DNA of 64,000 bases from CAJQQK01 sp051010015 (GTDB lineage: Bacteria; Pseudomonadota; Alphaproteobacteria; Rhizobiales; Hyphomicrobiaceae), in NCBI GenBank assembly GCA_051010015.1, contig JBPCVZ010000098.1:26653-90652 (forward strand). Reading direction: 5' to 3'. The number at the start of each line of letters is the position of its first letter. Within the stretch, counting starts at the first letter, position 1. Made by a program: the position numbers and the translations under genes. The notes under the pieces are model-generated. The model was not told the DNA's origin, made no database searches, and saw only the letters and a program-made list of their open reading frames with translations. Shown piece by piece: positions 1-8,188 of this stretch.

Positions 1-1157
1 ATCGTTCCGGCAATTTCTCCGTAGCCGCCGCGAACATACAGGCGGACTTCGTCGGGAACGGTGTCGTAGCGCGCCTTGCCCTGGTCGCGTCCCATGACAT
101 TGAGGATCGCCATCGTGACGATGTACTGCGCGAACGGACTGATCACGATCGGATAGCCAAGGTCCATGCGAACGCGACCGGCCTCTTCGAGGATTTCCTC
201 CAGGCGGTCCGCGATGCCGATGGTCTCGAGCTGGTAGGCCAGATTCGACACCATGCCGCCGGCACATTGGTGGTGGTAGTGGAACTCATCGTATTCATTT
301 GGCGTGCCGACCGGCTTGTCCTCCTTTTCGGCAATATACGCCAATCGTTCTGCAACTTCGTTGATTGGTGCGAGATCAATATCGACATCGTAGCCGCGTC
401 GCCGACAATTGGCGGTGAAAAGTTCGGTCGGGCTGTGGGAAACGCCATTGGCAAGCGTCGACGTGGCAGTATGGACGACGTCGACACCATGTTCGACGGC
501 TTGCAGCACGACATAGGGAGCGAGGCCGGAATTGCAGTGCGTGTGGATCTGCAGGGGCATCTCACCGATCGCTTCCTTGATCGCCGGGACGAGCGTGGCA
601 ACGCGTTCCGGCCGCAGCAAACCGCTTGCATCCTTTATGAACACGGCGTCGACGCCGTGCGTGACGAGCTCTTTGGCCTTGCCGACATAGTAGGCGTCGG
701 TGTGGACGGGACTGTACGTATAGGCGAGGCCGCCAACGACGTAGAGGCCATGCCGCTTGGCCGTTTTTATCGGAATTTCGAGATTGCGCATGTCGTTGAG
801 CGCATCGTAGGGCGTGTGGTAGCGCATACCGTTGGCGGCGAAGCGCTCCGCGGCAAGCTGCACGACATCGTCGGCGAAGAACTCGAAGGTAAAGAGGCTT
901 TGCCCGCGTGTATGAATAATGAGCGGTGTTTTGGTGATCCACTTGTTCAGTATGCGCATCCGCTCCCACGGATCTTCGCGCAGGTAACGCACCATGACAT
1001 CAAACACGGCGCCGCCGACGAGATCGATGGCCTCAAAGCCCGCCTCGTCGAGACGCGGCGCGATTTCCTTCATCATCGCCGTGGTCATGCGCGTTGCCCA
1101 AAGGCATTGATGGGCATCGCGCAGTGTGACATCGATCAATCGGATTGTGCGTCCCAA
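1..1157 (-). CDS. Carboxyltransferase subunit of a biotin-dependent carboxylase (PycB/OadA-like), 3' end outside window
   Basis: HMGL-like TIM-barrel carboxyltransferase, the subunit that moves CO2 between carboxybiotin and a 2-oxo acid or similar acceptor. I start it at a TTG directly after the TAA of the biotin carboxylase gene, so the two are tightly coupled. The N-terminus reads IDVTLRDAHQCLWATRM, the metal-binding start of this family. The presumed carbamylated lysine is present (FIKDASGLL, Lys about 175), as are the metal histidines IHTH (about 205 and 207). About 385 codons are visible; the rest lies beyond base 1. It is clearly paralogous to the gene at 4643-6097. The acceptor could be pyruvate, oxaloacetate or another oxo acid; the sequence does not settle this. 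Confidence 0.85.
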   Translation of the reverse strand, partial: MGRTIRLIDVTLRDAHQCLWATRMTTAMMKEIAPRLDEAGFEAIDLVGGAVFDVMVRYLREDPWERMRILNKWITKTPLIIHTRGQSLFTFEFFADDVVQLAAERFAANGMRYHTPYDALNDMRNLEIPIKTAKRHGLYVVGGLAYTYSPVHTDAYYVGKAKELVTHGVDAVFIKDASGLLRPERVATLVPAIKEAIGEMPLQIHTHCNSGLAPYVVLQAVEHGVDVVHTATSTLANGVSHSPTELFTANCRRRGYDVDIDLAPINEVAERLAYIAEKEDKPVGTPNEYDEFHYHHQCAGGMVSNLAYQLETIGIADRLEEILEEAGRVRMDLGYPIVISPFAQYIVTMAILNVMGRDQGKARYDTVPDEVRLYVRGGYGEIAGT

Positions 1158-2525
1158 TTAGCTGCCCTTTTTGCTGAAACGGTCCAAGAACACACGCTCC
1201 ACCCAACGCGTGTCGATCCGGCTTGAAATGAAGTCTGGATCGTCTACGAGAGCACGATGAAACGGCCGAAGTGTCGAAGCGCCGGTGATTTCGAACGTGT
1301 CGAGTGCGCCACGGGCGCGTTCGAGGGCGGCAGAACGGTCAACGTCGTGCACGATAAGCTTGGCAATCATCGAGTCGTAGAATGGCGGAATCTCGATGCC
1401 CTGATAGACGAAGCTGTCGACGCGAATACCTTTGCCTTGCGGCGGGCGCCAAGTCGTGACGCGACCGGGTGACGGTCGGAAGTTCTGCGTCGCATCCTCG
1501 GCATTGATGCGGAACTCGATGGCATGTCCACCGGGCCAGTCCGACTCTTGCGGCACTGACAATGGTTCCCCGAGGGCGACTCGCAGTTGCTCGACGATCA
1601 GGTCATGACCGATGCGCAACTCGGTAACCGGGTGCTCTACCTGAATGCGGGTATTCATCTCGATGAAAAAGAACTGACGAGCGCTCTCGTCGAAAATGAA
1701 CTCGACGGTGCCGGCACCCTGATAGCCGACACCCTCGGCGAGCTTGACCGACGCATCAAGCAGCGCTGAGCGTTCGTCATCCGACAGCACTGGCGAAGGG
1801 CTTTCTTCCACTAGTTTCTGATGCCTTCGCTGTGTCGTGCAATCGCGTTCCCCGAGATGGCGTACCGTACCGTGCGTATCACCGAAAATCTGCACTTCGA
1901 GATGGCGCACAACCGGGAAATAGCGCTCCAGATAGATCGCCGGATCGCCGAATGCTTCGCTCGCCTCCTGCGTCGCTTGATTGAACAATCCGGTGAATTG
2001 AGTCGCCTCTTCGACAACCCGCATGCCGCGCCCGCCACCGCCTGCGCTGGCCTTGAGCAGCAATGGGTACCCGATTGCGCTGGCCGCCTCGACCGCTTCA
2101 TCGGCAGTCGTGAACGTGCTGGCAGATCCCGGAACGATCGGGACGTCGTAGTGCTCGGCCGTCGCACGTGCCTGCGCCTTGTCCCCCATCGTACGGATGC
2201 ACTCCGGAGACGGGCCAACAAAGACCAGGTCTTCGCGCGCGCATCGCTCGGCGAATGTGGCGTTTTCGGCAAGGAAACCGTAACCAGGATAGACAAGTGT
2301 GCATGAGGTCTTTCGTGCCACGTGCAACAGCGCGTCGACGTTGAGATAGCTGTGTCGGCTGGGCGGCGGTCCGATGCAGATGGCTTCATCCGCCATTAGC
2401 ACGTGTGGAGCCGAACGGTCGGCCGCCGAATAGACCGCGACACTCTCAAGCCCTAGCGCCTGACAGGCACGGATTGCGCGAATCGCAATCTCTCCCCGGT
2501 TGGCAATCAATACTCGTTGGCGCAT
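1158..2525 (-). CDS. accC: Biotin carboxylase subunit (AccC/PycA-like)
   Basis: ATP-dependent carboxylation of the biotin on the carrier protein. The product is 455 aa from the ATG at 2525, starting MRQRVLIANRGEIA, which is the usual start and length of AccC; an in-frame extension upstream to 2675 has no family character. The biotin carboxylase N-domain is followed by an ATP-grasp domain with the glycine-rich KASAGGGGRGM loop and the EMNTRIQVEHPVTE catalytic segment. The gene is followed without a gap by a carboxyltransferase gene and is divergent from the biotin carrier gene at 2689. Fatty-acid AccC is usually encoded next to AccB on the same strand, so with these neighbours this copy more likely serves a pyruvate carboxylase-type enzyme than acetyl-CoA carboxylase. 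Confidence 0.9.
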   Translation of the reverse strand: MRQRVLIANRGEIAIRAIRACQALGLESVAVYSAADRSAPHVLMADEAICIGPPPSRHSYLNVDALLHVARKTSCTLVYPGYGFLAENATFAERCAREDLVFVGPSPECIRTMGDKAQARATAEHYDVPIVPGSASTFTTADEAVEAASAIGYPLLLKASAGGGGRGMRVVEEATQFTGLFNQATQEASEAFGDPAIYLERYFPVVRHLEVQIFGDTHGTVRHLGERDCTTQRRHQKLVEESPSPVLSDDERSALLDASVKLAEGVGYQGAGTVEFIFDESARQFFFIEMNTRIQVEHPVTELRIGHDLIVEQLRVALGEPLSVPQESDWPGGHAIEFRINAEDATQNFRPSPGRVTTWRPPQGKGIRVDSFVYQGIEIPPFYDSMIAKLIVHDVDRSAALERARGALDTFEITGASTLRPFHRALVDDPDFISSRIDTRWVERVFLDRFSKKGS

Positions 2526-2688
2526 GCGCTGGTCATGTTTGTTGGCGGGCTCGGACGAACTGGCAGACAGTTGGCGAGCTTGGATATTGGCAGGCTGAGG
2601 AGCGCTGTGCAATTGTATCAAGCATGGCAATGCGCCTATGGTTCTGATATTCGGCCCGGCGGGGAACGGCAACACGGAAGGTCATCGC

Positions 2689-3183
2689 ATGACGTTAACG
2701 TTCAAGGAAGTGTCCGAGATCATGAAGATCATCGACGCCTCTGAATGCGAAGAGGTTGTGTTGGAGTTGGAAGGCATGAAGCTTGTCGTGCGCCGCGGCG
2801 CAACCGCCAATGCTGGCGTGCCGGTTGCGGCCTCCGTCGCGCCCCCCGCTGCCACGGCGACGCCGTCAGTCCAGGCCGTTGGCCCGGTACCGGGCGAAGC
2901 CGCGCAGCAACCCGCTCCGATTGCCGTCGAAGCCAGCGCAGAGGGTGTTCAGGTGCGCGCGCCGATGGTCGGATCGTTCTATCGGCGACCGTCACCGGAC
3001 CAGCCGCCGTTCGTCGAAATTGGTTCCAAGGTGAAGGCGGGCGACCCGCTCTGTCTCATCGAGGTCATGAAGCTCTACACCACCATCGAGGCGACGGTGG
3101 CCGGCACGGTCAAACAGATTGCTGCCGAGGATGCCGGGCTCGTCGAATTCGATCAATTGCTGTTCGTGATAGCACCGGACTGA
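2689..3183 (+). CDS. accB: Biotin carboxyl carrier protein (AccB-like)
   Basis: A 164 aa carrier whose biotinylated lysine shuttles CO2 between the biotin carboxylase and carboxyltransferase subunits. The start ATG at 2689 gives MTLTFKEVSEIMKIID, a normal AccB N-terminus. An Ala/Pro-rich linker (about residues 40-85) leads to the biotinyl domain with VRAPMVGSFYRRPSPDQPPF and the biotinylation site IEVMKLY (Lys about 128). The site reads EVMK rather than the commoner EAMK, a known variant. It is transcribed away from accC across 163 bp and converges on the DUF2088 gene at 3224. Confidence 0.9.
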   Translation: MTLTFKEVSEIMKIIDASECEEVVLELEGMKLVVRRGATANAGVPVAASVAPPAATATPSVQAVGPVPGEAAQQPAPIAVEASAEGVQVRAPMVGSFYRRPSPDQPPFVEIGSKVKAGDPLCLIEVMKLYTTIEATVAGTVKQIAAEDAGLVEFDQLLFVIAPD

Positions 3184-3223
3184 GTGCAACCCGGCGCGTC
3201 GGCAGCTGCATCTCGCAAGGTTC

Positions 3224-4618
3224 CTACTGACCGTTCACCCTGAATTTGAAAGGGCGCCGGCTCCAGTAGGTTGGCGCGACGACCGTCACCGGCTCCCGGC
3301 CGACGATCCGCGTCGCCTGCTGCCAAGCATGGTCGAAATCGCGCGCCGGCGAAATGCCGAGCCGGCGAAACAGGCCGGGATTTTCGGTGCCGGCCAGAAT
3401 GACCTTCGATGCCCGGCTCAGCATGTAGTCGCACGAATACATCAGCCAGAACGGGTGGATCGGGTGGTAGGCATGCGCGTGGCGGTATTGCTCAAGATAG
3501 GTTTTGTTCGCTGCAACCGACGATTGGAACTTTGACAACTCCGATATATCCGACACCTGATCGAATAGCTCCATGACCTCTCGCGTCGACGCATAAGTAG
3601 CTTCGTCGTACTCTCCCGTTGAAGGATTGAGCCCAATGATCACGCCGCCTTCGCGCAGCACGTGGTCTCCGAGCCAGACGCGCGGCGGATAGCCCATGCC
3701 GATCGCCGCAATGAGCGGGTTGTTGGCGCTGCCATAGGCGAAGGCGGCGGGCAGGCCGAGGACAAGCACATCGGCTTGCGGGACGTCGACGATGCTGAAG
3801 GCGTCGGCCGCGGCCCAGGCCGGCTCCTCGAGTTCGGGCGAGTAGCCGGCAAAGATGTTGTTGATCGTGCCGCCAGTGCCGCCAATCCAATTGATGTAGA
3901 ATATCCGCTTTCCCGTCTGCTGTTCGATTTGGGCGTTGATCTCCGCTTTCAACTGGCGAAAGTACATCGCACGATGGTCACCGGTCGTGGTCTTTGGGTG
4001 ATTGACGACGCGATGGTTGTGATGCGAAGCAATCGAACGCGTTGAGGCAAGGCCGATGGCGGCGCCGGTGCCGGTGTATCCACCCCAACTGTGGGCGACG
4101 ACCTGGCCGACATAGATCATGAGGTCGGCTTCGAGAAAGCGGCGATTGTGGTCAACGATTGCGCCCCCCGGCGTCTGGCCGAGATCCTTGAGCTCGGCCG
4201 GATCGAGACAGTCGTGGTTGGTGACCTGCCCGCTTGGATGGAACGCGTCGAAGATCTCGTTGCCCAAGAAATTGCGCAACTCGGCATCGGTCCATTTCTT
4301 ATGATTGCCGTTGGCGGAAATGAACACGATGTCGTCTTTGGCAATGCCCCACTCGAGCAGCTTGTTGACGAGAACACCGAGAATTCGTTGCCAAGGCGGT
4401 GGGGGCTTGGTTGGATCATCATGGCCGATGGCAACTGTCATGCCCGGCTTGATCAACGACCGGAGCGAGGGCGCGCCATGGGGAGAGCTGAGCGCGGCTT
4501 CGAGCAGTGCCACGGGATCCGGATGGACGGGCGGGTCTTGAAACTCCGCAACGACAGCACTGTCAGGCAGGTCAACGGTGATCTTGTCCGCACCGAAATC
4601 GATATCGACGTGTTTCAT
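3224..4618 (-). CDS. LarA/DUF2088 family protein (lactate racemase-like)
   Basis: A 464 aa protein resembling LarA, the nickel-pincer (NPN) lactate racemase, and related 2-hydroxy-acid racemases. The N-terminal domain has DDPTKP where LarA has DDxTRP, then NGNHKKW and NHD. The cofactor-site region reads AHSWGGYTGTGAAIG followed by SHHNH. Aligned by eye with LarA, the His equivalents of positions 174 and 200 are kept, but the Lys that tethers the nickel cofactor (184) falls on Ala. It may therefore bind the cofactor differently or do another reaction. It starts 24 nt after the carboxyltransferase gene and is probably co-transcribed with it, suggesting 2-hydroxy/2-oxo acid metabolism. The substrate is unknown. 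Confidence 0.75.
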   Translation of the reverse strand: MKHVDIDFGADKITVDLPDSAVVAEFQDPPVHPDPVALLEAALSSPHGAPSLRSLIKPGMTVAIGHDDPTKPPPPWQRILGVLVNKLLEWGIAKDDIVFISANGNHKKWTDAELRNFLGNEIFDAFHPSGQVTNHDCLDPAELKDLGQTPGGAIVDHNRRFLEADLMIYVGQVVAHSWGGYTGTGAAIGLASTRSIASHHNHRVVNHPKTTTGDHRAMYFRQLKAEINAQIEQQTGKRIFYINWIGGTGGTINNIFAGYSPELEEPAWAAADAFSIVDVPQADVLVLGLPAAFAYGSANNPLIAAIGMGYPPRVWLGDHVLREGGVIIGLNPSTGEYDEATYASTREVMELFDQVSDISELSKFQSSVAANKTYLEQYRHAHAYHPIHPFWLMYSCDYMLSRASKVILAGTENPGLFRRLGISPARDFDHAWQQATRIVGREPVTVVAPTYWSRRPFKFRVNGQ

Positions 4619-4642
4619 AGGATCGTTCCGCGTTCGATGATG

Positions 4643-6097
4643 TCAGCTATTGTAGTGGAATCTGAACCCAGGCTTCTCGACGCTGACCATGGTTTTCGCT
4701 GGTTGTTTGTTCAGCTCCTTGATCAAATGCAGCACTGGCGATCCAACCACGCTGAACGCTTGCGTATCAATCGTGCCACTGATGGCGGTATCGACCAATT
4801 CCTTGTCGAAGAAGTAGCGGAGCAACCGTTCGTCGTCTGAAATGCTGGGATATAGCTTGCGTAGTTTCGGCACCACCGGTTCGAGATGCGGTGGTGTGAG
4901 CGCCACCTCCTTCGGTCCGCGCTCGACGATTTTGTCGAGCACATCAGGTGCGATCGGGGCGAGCAGCCTGCCATAGTAGCCGAGCGCATATTTCTTCATC
5001 TCGAGCGGCACGATGTCATAGCGCTCTCCGCGCACGACATTGAGGGTCGCTTGGACGCCGATCAGTTGGGCAAATGGGGTCACCTGTATGGGGTAGCCGA
5101 GTTCAGCGATCACGCGGGTACTTTCCTCGAGCACTTCAGGTAGCCTGTCGCCAAGGCCGGCAGCATCGAGCTGTGCCTTGAGGTTCGAGTGAACGCCGCC
5201 GGGAATCTGGTGGCCCATGAACGACGCATCGAAATCGCGTGGCGCGCCGCGCGGTTTGCCGGTTGTCTCGGCGACGGCGTCGAGATGCACGCTGATTTCG
5301 GCGATGAGTGCATCGTCGATGTCGACGTCGTAACCCGCGTACCGCAGGTTTCGCACGGTCGTTGTCACGGACGGCGGGGCGTTGGCATCGGCCAGCGGCG
5401 GCACGGAAGTGTAGAGATGATCGACACCGAGATCGATAGATTCGAGATACGTCTGCTGACACAGCCCGATCAGCCCGTGACTGTGCAGGCCAAAAGGCAT
5501 GTCTCCCATTTCCTGGCTGATGGCTGGCACAAGCGTACGCGCGCGTTCCGCGGTAAGAATGCCGCCGGTATCCTCGATCATGAGTTTGTCAACGCCGATG
5601 TCGTCGATGAATTCACGCGCCTTTGACGCATACAACTCGTCGCTGTGGACCGGGCTGAGGCTGTAGGTCAGCCATCCTGTCACCTCGGCTCCCAATTTGC
5701 GCGCATGGCGGATCGCTGGTGCAATGTTGCCAAGATCATGGAGGCCGTCGAAGGCGACGAACTTGGTTATGCCGTTCGCGAACAACCGCTCGGCCCAAAG
5801 TTCGCTCAGATCATCGGGAACCATGTCGAAGCCGAGCACACACTTGGACCGGAACAACGCCTGCATCGGCGTTCGCGTGATGCGCTCGGAAAGCAGCCGG
5901 AGCCGTTGCCAAGGATTCTCACCAAGATAGCGGACGCATGCATCGAACTGAACGGCGCCGACGACTTCAACCACGTCGAAGCCGGCGCGATCCAGCCGCT
6001 CGGCGGCGGGTAGCATCATCGGCGTCGTCATGCGGGTTGCCCAAAGGCACTGCTGCGCGTCGCGAAAGGTCGTATCAACCAAACCAATCCGCTTCAT
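4643..6097 (-). CDS. Second carboxyltransferase paralogue (PycB/OadA-like) with Glu at the carbamylated-Lys position
   Basis: A 484 aa HMGL-like carboxyltransferase homologue. The frame is open upstream to 6835, but the family start is MKRIGLVDTTFRDAQQCLW at ATG 6097, preceded by a GAGGACC ribosome binding site. It keeps the metal-site Asp and the histidines HSH (about 205 and 207). At residue 175, however, where the paralogue at 1-1157 has IKDASG with the presumed carbamylated Lys, this protein has IEDTGG. The C-terminal half still matches the pyruvate carboxylase pattern (HQIPGGVHSNLKAQL, then VTPFAQLIG). It may be a partner subunit for the other carboxyltransferase or may have a changed reaction. 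It is divergent from the TRAP operon. Confidence 0.8.
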   Translation of the reverse strand: MKRIGLVDTTFRDAQQCLWATRMTTPMMLPAAERLDRAGFDVVEVVGAVQFDACVRYLGENPWQRLRLLSERITRTPMQALFRSKCVLGFDMVPDDLSELWAERLFANGITKFVAFDGLHDLGNIAPAIRHARKLGAEVTGWLTYSLSPVHSDELYASKAREFIDDIGVDKLMIEDTGGILTAERARTLVPAISQEMGDMPFGLHSHGLIGLCQQTYLESIDLGVDHLYTSVPPLADANAPPSVTTTVRNLRYAGYDVDIDDALIAEISVHLDAVAETTGKPRGAPRDFDASFMGHQIPGGVHSNLKAQLDAAGLGDRLPEVLEESTRVIAELGYPIQVTPFAQLIGVQATLNVVRGERYDIVPLEMKKYALGYYGRLLAPIAPDVLDKIVERGPKEVALTPPHLEPVVPKLRKLYPSISDDERLLRYFFDKELVDTAISGTIDTQAFSVVGSPVLHLIKELNKQPAKTMVSVEKPGFRFHYNS

Positions 6098-6247
6098 GAT
6101 TTGAGGTCCTCGGCAGCAAACGTCCAGGCCGGCAAGTGCCGGTTTCATTGGACCGGTGGTTGTCCATCTATTAAAGATAACCACAGACGGAAAGACGTTG
6201 AAAGATGGCCTGAGTGACATCGGGGCGCTGCAAACGAGGGGAGGTCT
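6098..6247. promoter_or_regulatory. Divergent promoter region between carboxyltransferase and TRAP operon
   Basis: A 150 bp spacer serving two divergent operons. It contains a short perfect inverted repeat (CCGGCA AG TGCCGG, near 6130-6143) and a weaker one (TGGAC-N8-GTCCA, 6149-6166) that could be an operator for a GntR-like regulator. No regulator gene is adjacent, so this is a suggestion only. Confidence 0.3.
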
Positions 6248-7537
6248 ATGGAAAGCATCATCCTGCTTCTGGCTTTGGTCGTCCTGATTCTTCTCGGATC
6301 GCCGATCGGTTTCACCCTGATCCTCTTGCCGACAATATATGTGCTGATCACCGATGCGGCACCGCTCACGCTCATTCCGTTCAAGATGTTTGACGCGATC
6401 GATTCGATCCCGCTGACCGCAATCCCGTTCTTCATGCTGACCGGCGAACTGATGACCAGCGCGACGATTACCGATCGGTTGGTTGAATTGAGCCGACGCA
6501 TGATCGGGCGTATGCGCGGCAGTCTTGCCCAGGTCAACGTGCTGGTCAGCATGTTCTTTGCCGGCATGAACGGCTCGGTCGTCGCAGATGCTGCAACTGT
6601 CGGTTCGCTCTTGATACCCGCCATGAAACGCGCCGGTTATCCGTCCGCATTTGCGGCCGCGATTACGGCTGTGAGTGGAACGATTGGGGGGATCATTCCG
6701 CCCAGCATCGCGATGATCATTCTGGCGAATGCCGGTGGCATCTCGGTTGGCGCGTTGTTTGCGGCCGGGATCGTTCCGGGCCTTCTGATCGGTTTCACGT
6801 TGATGTTCATCAACTGGACATTGGCAGTGCGCCATGGCTATGAGCGCAGCGAAGAAGCCTTTAGTTTCGGCGCGCTCGGCAAGGCGGCTGGCGCGGCATC
6901 GTTTGCGTTGATTATCCCGATCGTGTTGGTTGGTTCGGTGGTTGGCGGCATCGCCGGCGTCGTCGAGGCCGGCGCCATTACCGCGACAACCGCACTGATC
7001 GTCGGGCTGTTCATTTATCGCACGATCACCTGGACGAACTGTAAGGGTGCTTTTGTGCGCGCCTTCCGGACCAGCGCTTCCGTCTTCATTATCATCGCTG
7101 CGGCGGGCCCGTTCAGCTGGCTGCTGACCTCCCTCGGTGCCATCAAGGAACTAGAAACATGGTTGCTGACGTTCAAGGATGATCCGCTGCTCTTTGCGTT
7201 CGTCATCGTAGCGTTCATCTATATTCTCGGGATGATCATGGATGCTGCCGCGAATATCATCGTCGTCGGTCCGGTGTTGATCCAGGTGATGGTCGCAGCA
7301 GGCTATCCTGAAGTCCAGGCAGCCATGGTCTGTGTCGTTGGGTTCCTGATTGGCACGGTGACGCCTCCGCTCGGCGTTGCGTATTTCACGACCGCCGCGA
7401 TCGCCAAAGCCAGCCTTGAAAATGTCGCGCTTGCGATGTTGCCGTATCTGCTGGCCCTGTTTGGCTTGTTGTTCCTATTGGTCGTCGTGCCGGATGTGAC
7501 GATGTGGTTGCCCGGCGTGTTGGGCTTCGTCAAATAG
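6248..7537 (+). CDS. dctM: TRAP transporter large permease (DctM-type)
   Basis: A 429 aa inner-membrane protein with about a dozen hydrophobic helices, the ion-coupled channel subunit of a tripartite ATP-independent periplasmic transporter. It has the family landmarks GSPIGFTL near the N-terminus, FFAGMNGSVVADAATVGS, and GGIIPPSIAMII. The GAGGGGAGGT ribosome binding site lies just upstream of ATG 6248. The small permease follows 13 bp later, and the binding protein gene converges from the far side of a terminator. Location beside the carboxylase/LarA-like genes suggests an organic acid substrate. Confidence 0.9.
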   Translation: MESIILLLALVVLILLGSPIGFTLILLPTIYVLITDAAPLTLIPFKMFDAIDSIPLTAIPFFMLTGELMTSATITDRLVELSRRMIGRMRGSLAQVNVLVSMFFAGMNGSVVADAATVGSLLIPAMKRAGYPSAFAAAITAVSGTIGGIIPPSIAMIILANAGGISVGALFAAGIVPGLLIGFTLMFINWTLAVRHGYERSEEAFSFGALGKAAGAASFALIIPIVLVGSVVGGIAGVVEAGAITATTALIVGLFIYRTITWTNCKGAFVRAFRTSASVFIIIAAAGPFSWLLTSLGAIKELETWLLTFKDDPLLFAFVIVAFIYILGMIMDAAANIIVVGPVLIQVMVAAGYPEVQAAMVCVVGFLIGTVTPPLGVAYFTTAAIAKASLENVALAMLPYLLALFGLLFLLVVVPDVTMWLPGVLGFVK

Positions 7538-7550
7538 CTGGAGCTGACGG

Positions 7551-8111
7551 ATGGTCGATTTTCTCGTCGCGATTGACAAATGGTATCGCAATATCTTGGC
7601 CGGGATCTGCATGCTCGCACTGTTCTTGATGGTGGCCTTTACGGTCTACACGGTGTTCATGCGCTATGTGTTTTGGGACCCGCCGGTGTGGGGCGACCTG
7701 ATGACCGTCCTGAGTAATATTTGGCTGGTCTTCATCGCGCTCGCATTGACGGTCCGGGAGAAAGAGCACATCGCGCTCGATTTCCTCTATACGCGCCTGC
7801 CGTTGTTCTGGGGCTTCGTGATTCAGTTGTTGTGGGCCATCATAATATTCGCGCTTGGTCTCGTGATCTGCATTTATGGTTATGAGGCGGCCATCACGAA
7901 CTTCGGTAAGTACTGGGAGATGTGGTACTTCGCATGGCAGGACGGCGGTTTTGTCTTCAAGCCGAACTATATGCCCAAGAGTTACCCGATGATGATCCTG
8001 CCGTTGGCCGGCGGCTTGATTGCTTTTTCAGCACTGGTTTCCGGCCTTGAAGACATCTTTCGCTATCGCAACGGCACCTTCACGGTGGCAGCCGGCAGTT
8101 CAAGCGGCTGA
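7551..8111 (+). CDS. dctQ: TRAP transporter small permease (DctQ-type)
   Basis: A 186 aa protein with four predicted membrane helices (about residues 15-40, 55-75, 90-115 and 145-165), as usual for DctQ. The motifs RYVFWDPPVWGDLM and LTVREKEHIALDF are typical of the family. It works with the DctM subunit encoded 13 bp upstream. It ends shortly before a strong hairpin terminator at 8137-8165. Confidence 0.88.
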   Translation: MVDFLVAIDKWYRNILAGICMLALFLMVAFTVYTVFMRYVFWDPPVWGDLMTVLSNIWLVFIALALTVREKEHIALDFLYTRLPLFWGFVIQLLWAIIIFALGLVICIYGYEAAITNFGKYWEMWYFAWQDGGFVFKPNYMPKSYPMMILPLAGGLIAFSALVSGLEDIFRYRNGTFTVAAGSSSG

Positions 8112-8136
8112 ATTGGCGCCCGCCTCAGTTGGCAAA

Positions 8137-8165
8137 AAATTGGGGGCCAACCCGGCCCCCAATTT
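8137..8165. terminator. Bidirectional rho-independent terminator
   Basis: A perfect 12 bp stem, AAATTGGGGGCC / GGCCCCCAATTT, with a 5 nt loop. It is flanked by an A-run on one side and T-rich sequence on the other, so it can serve both converging TRAP genes. Confidence 0.85.
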
Positions 8166-8188
8166 CATTTCACTCTGGCTGAACGCTG

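Noticed and set aside
267..1226. A 319-codon plus-strand frame
   Set aside because: Shadow of the carboxyltransferase gene on the minus strand, which has clear catalytic motifs.
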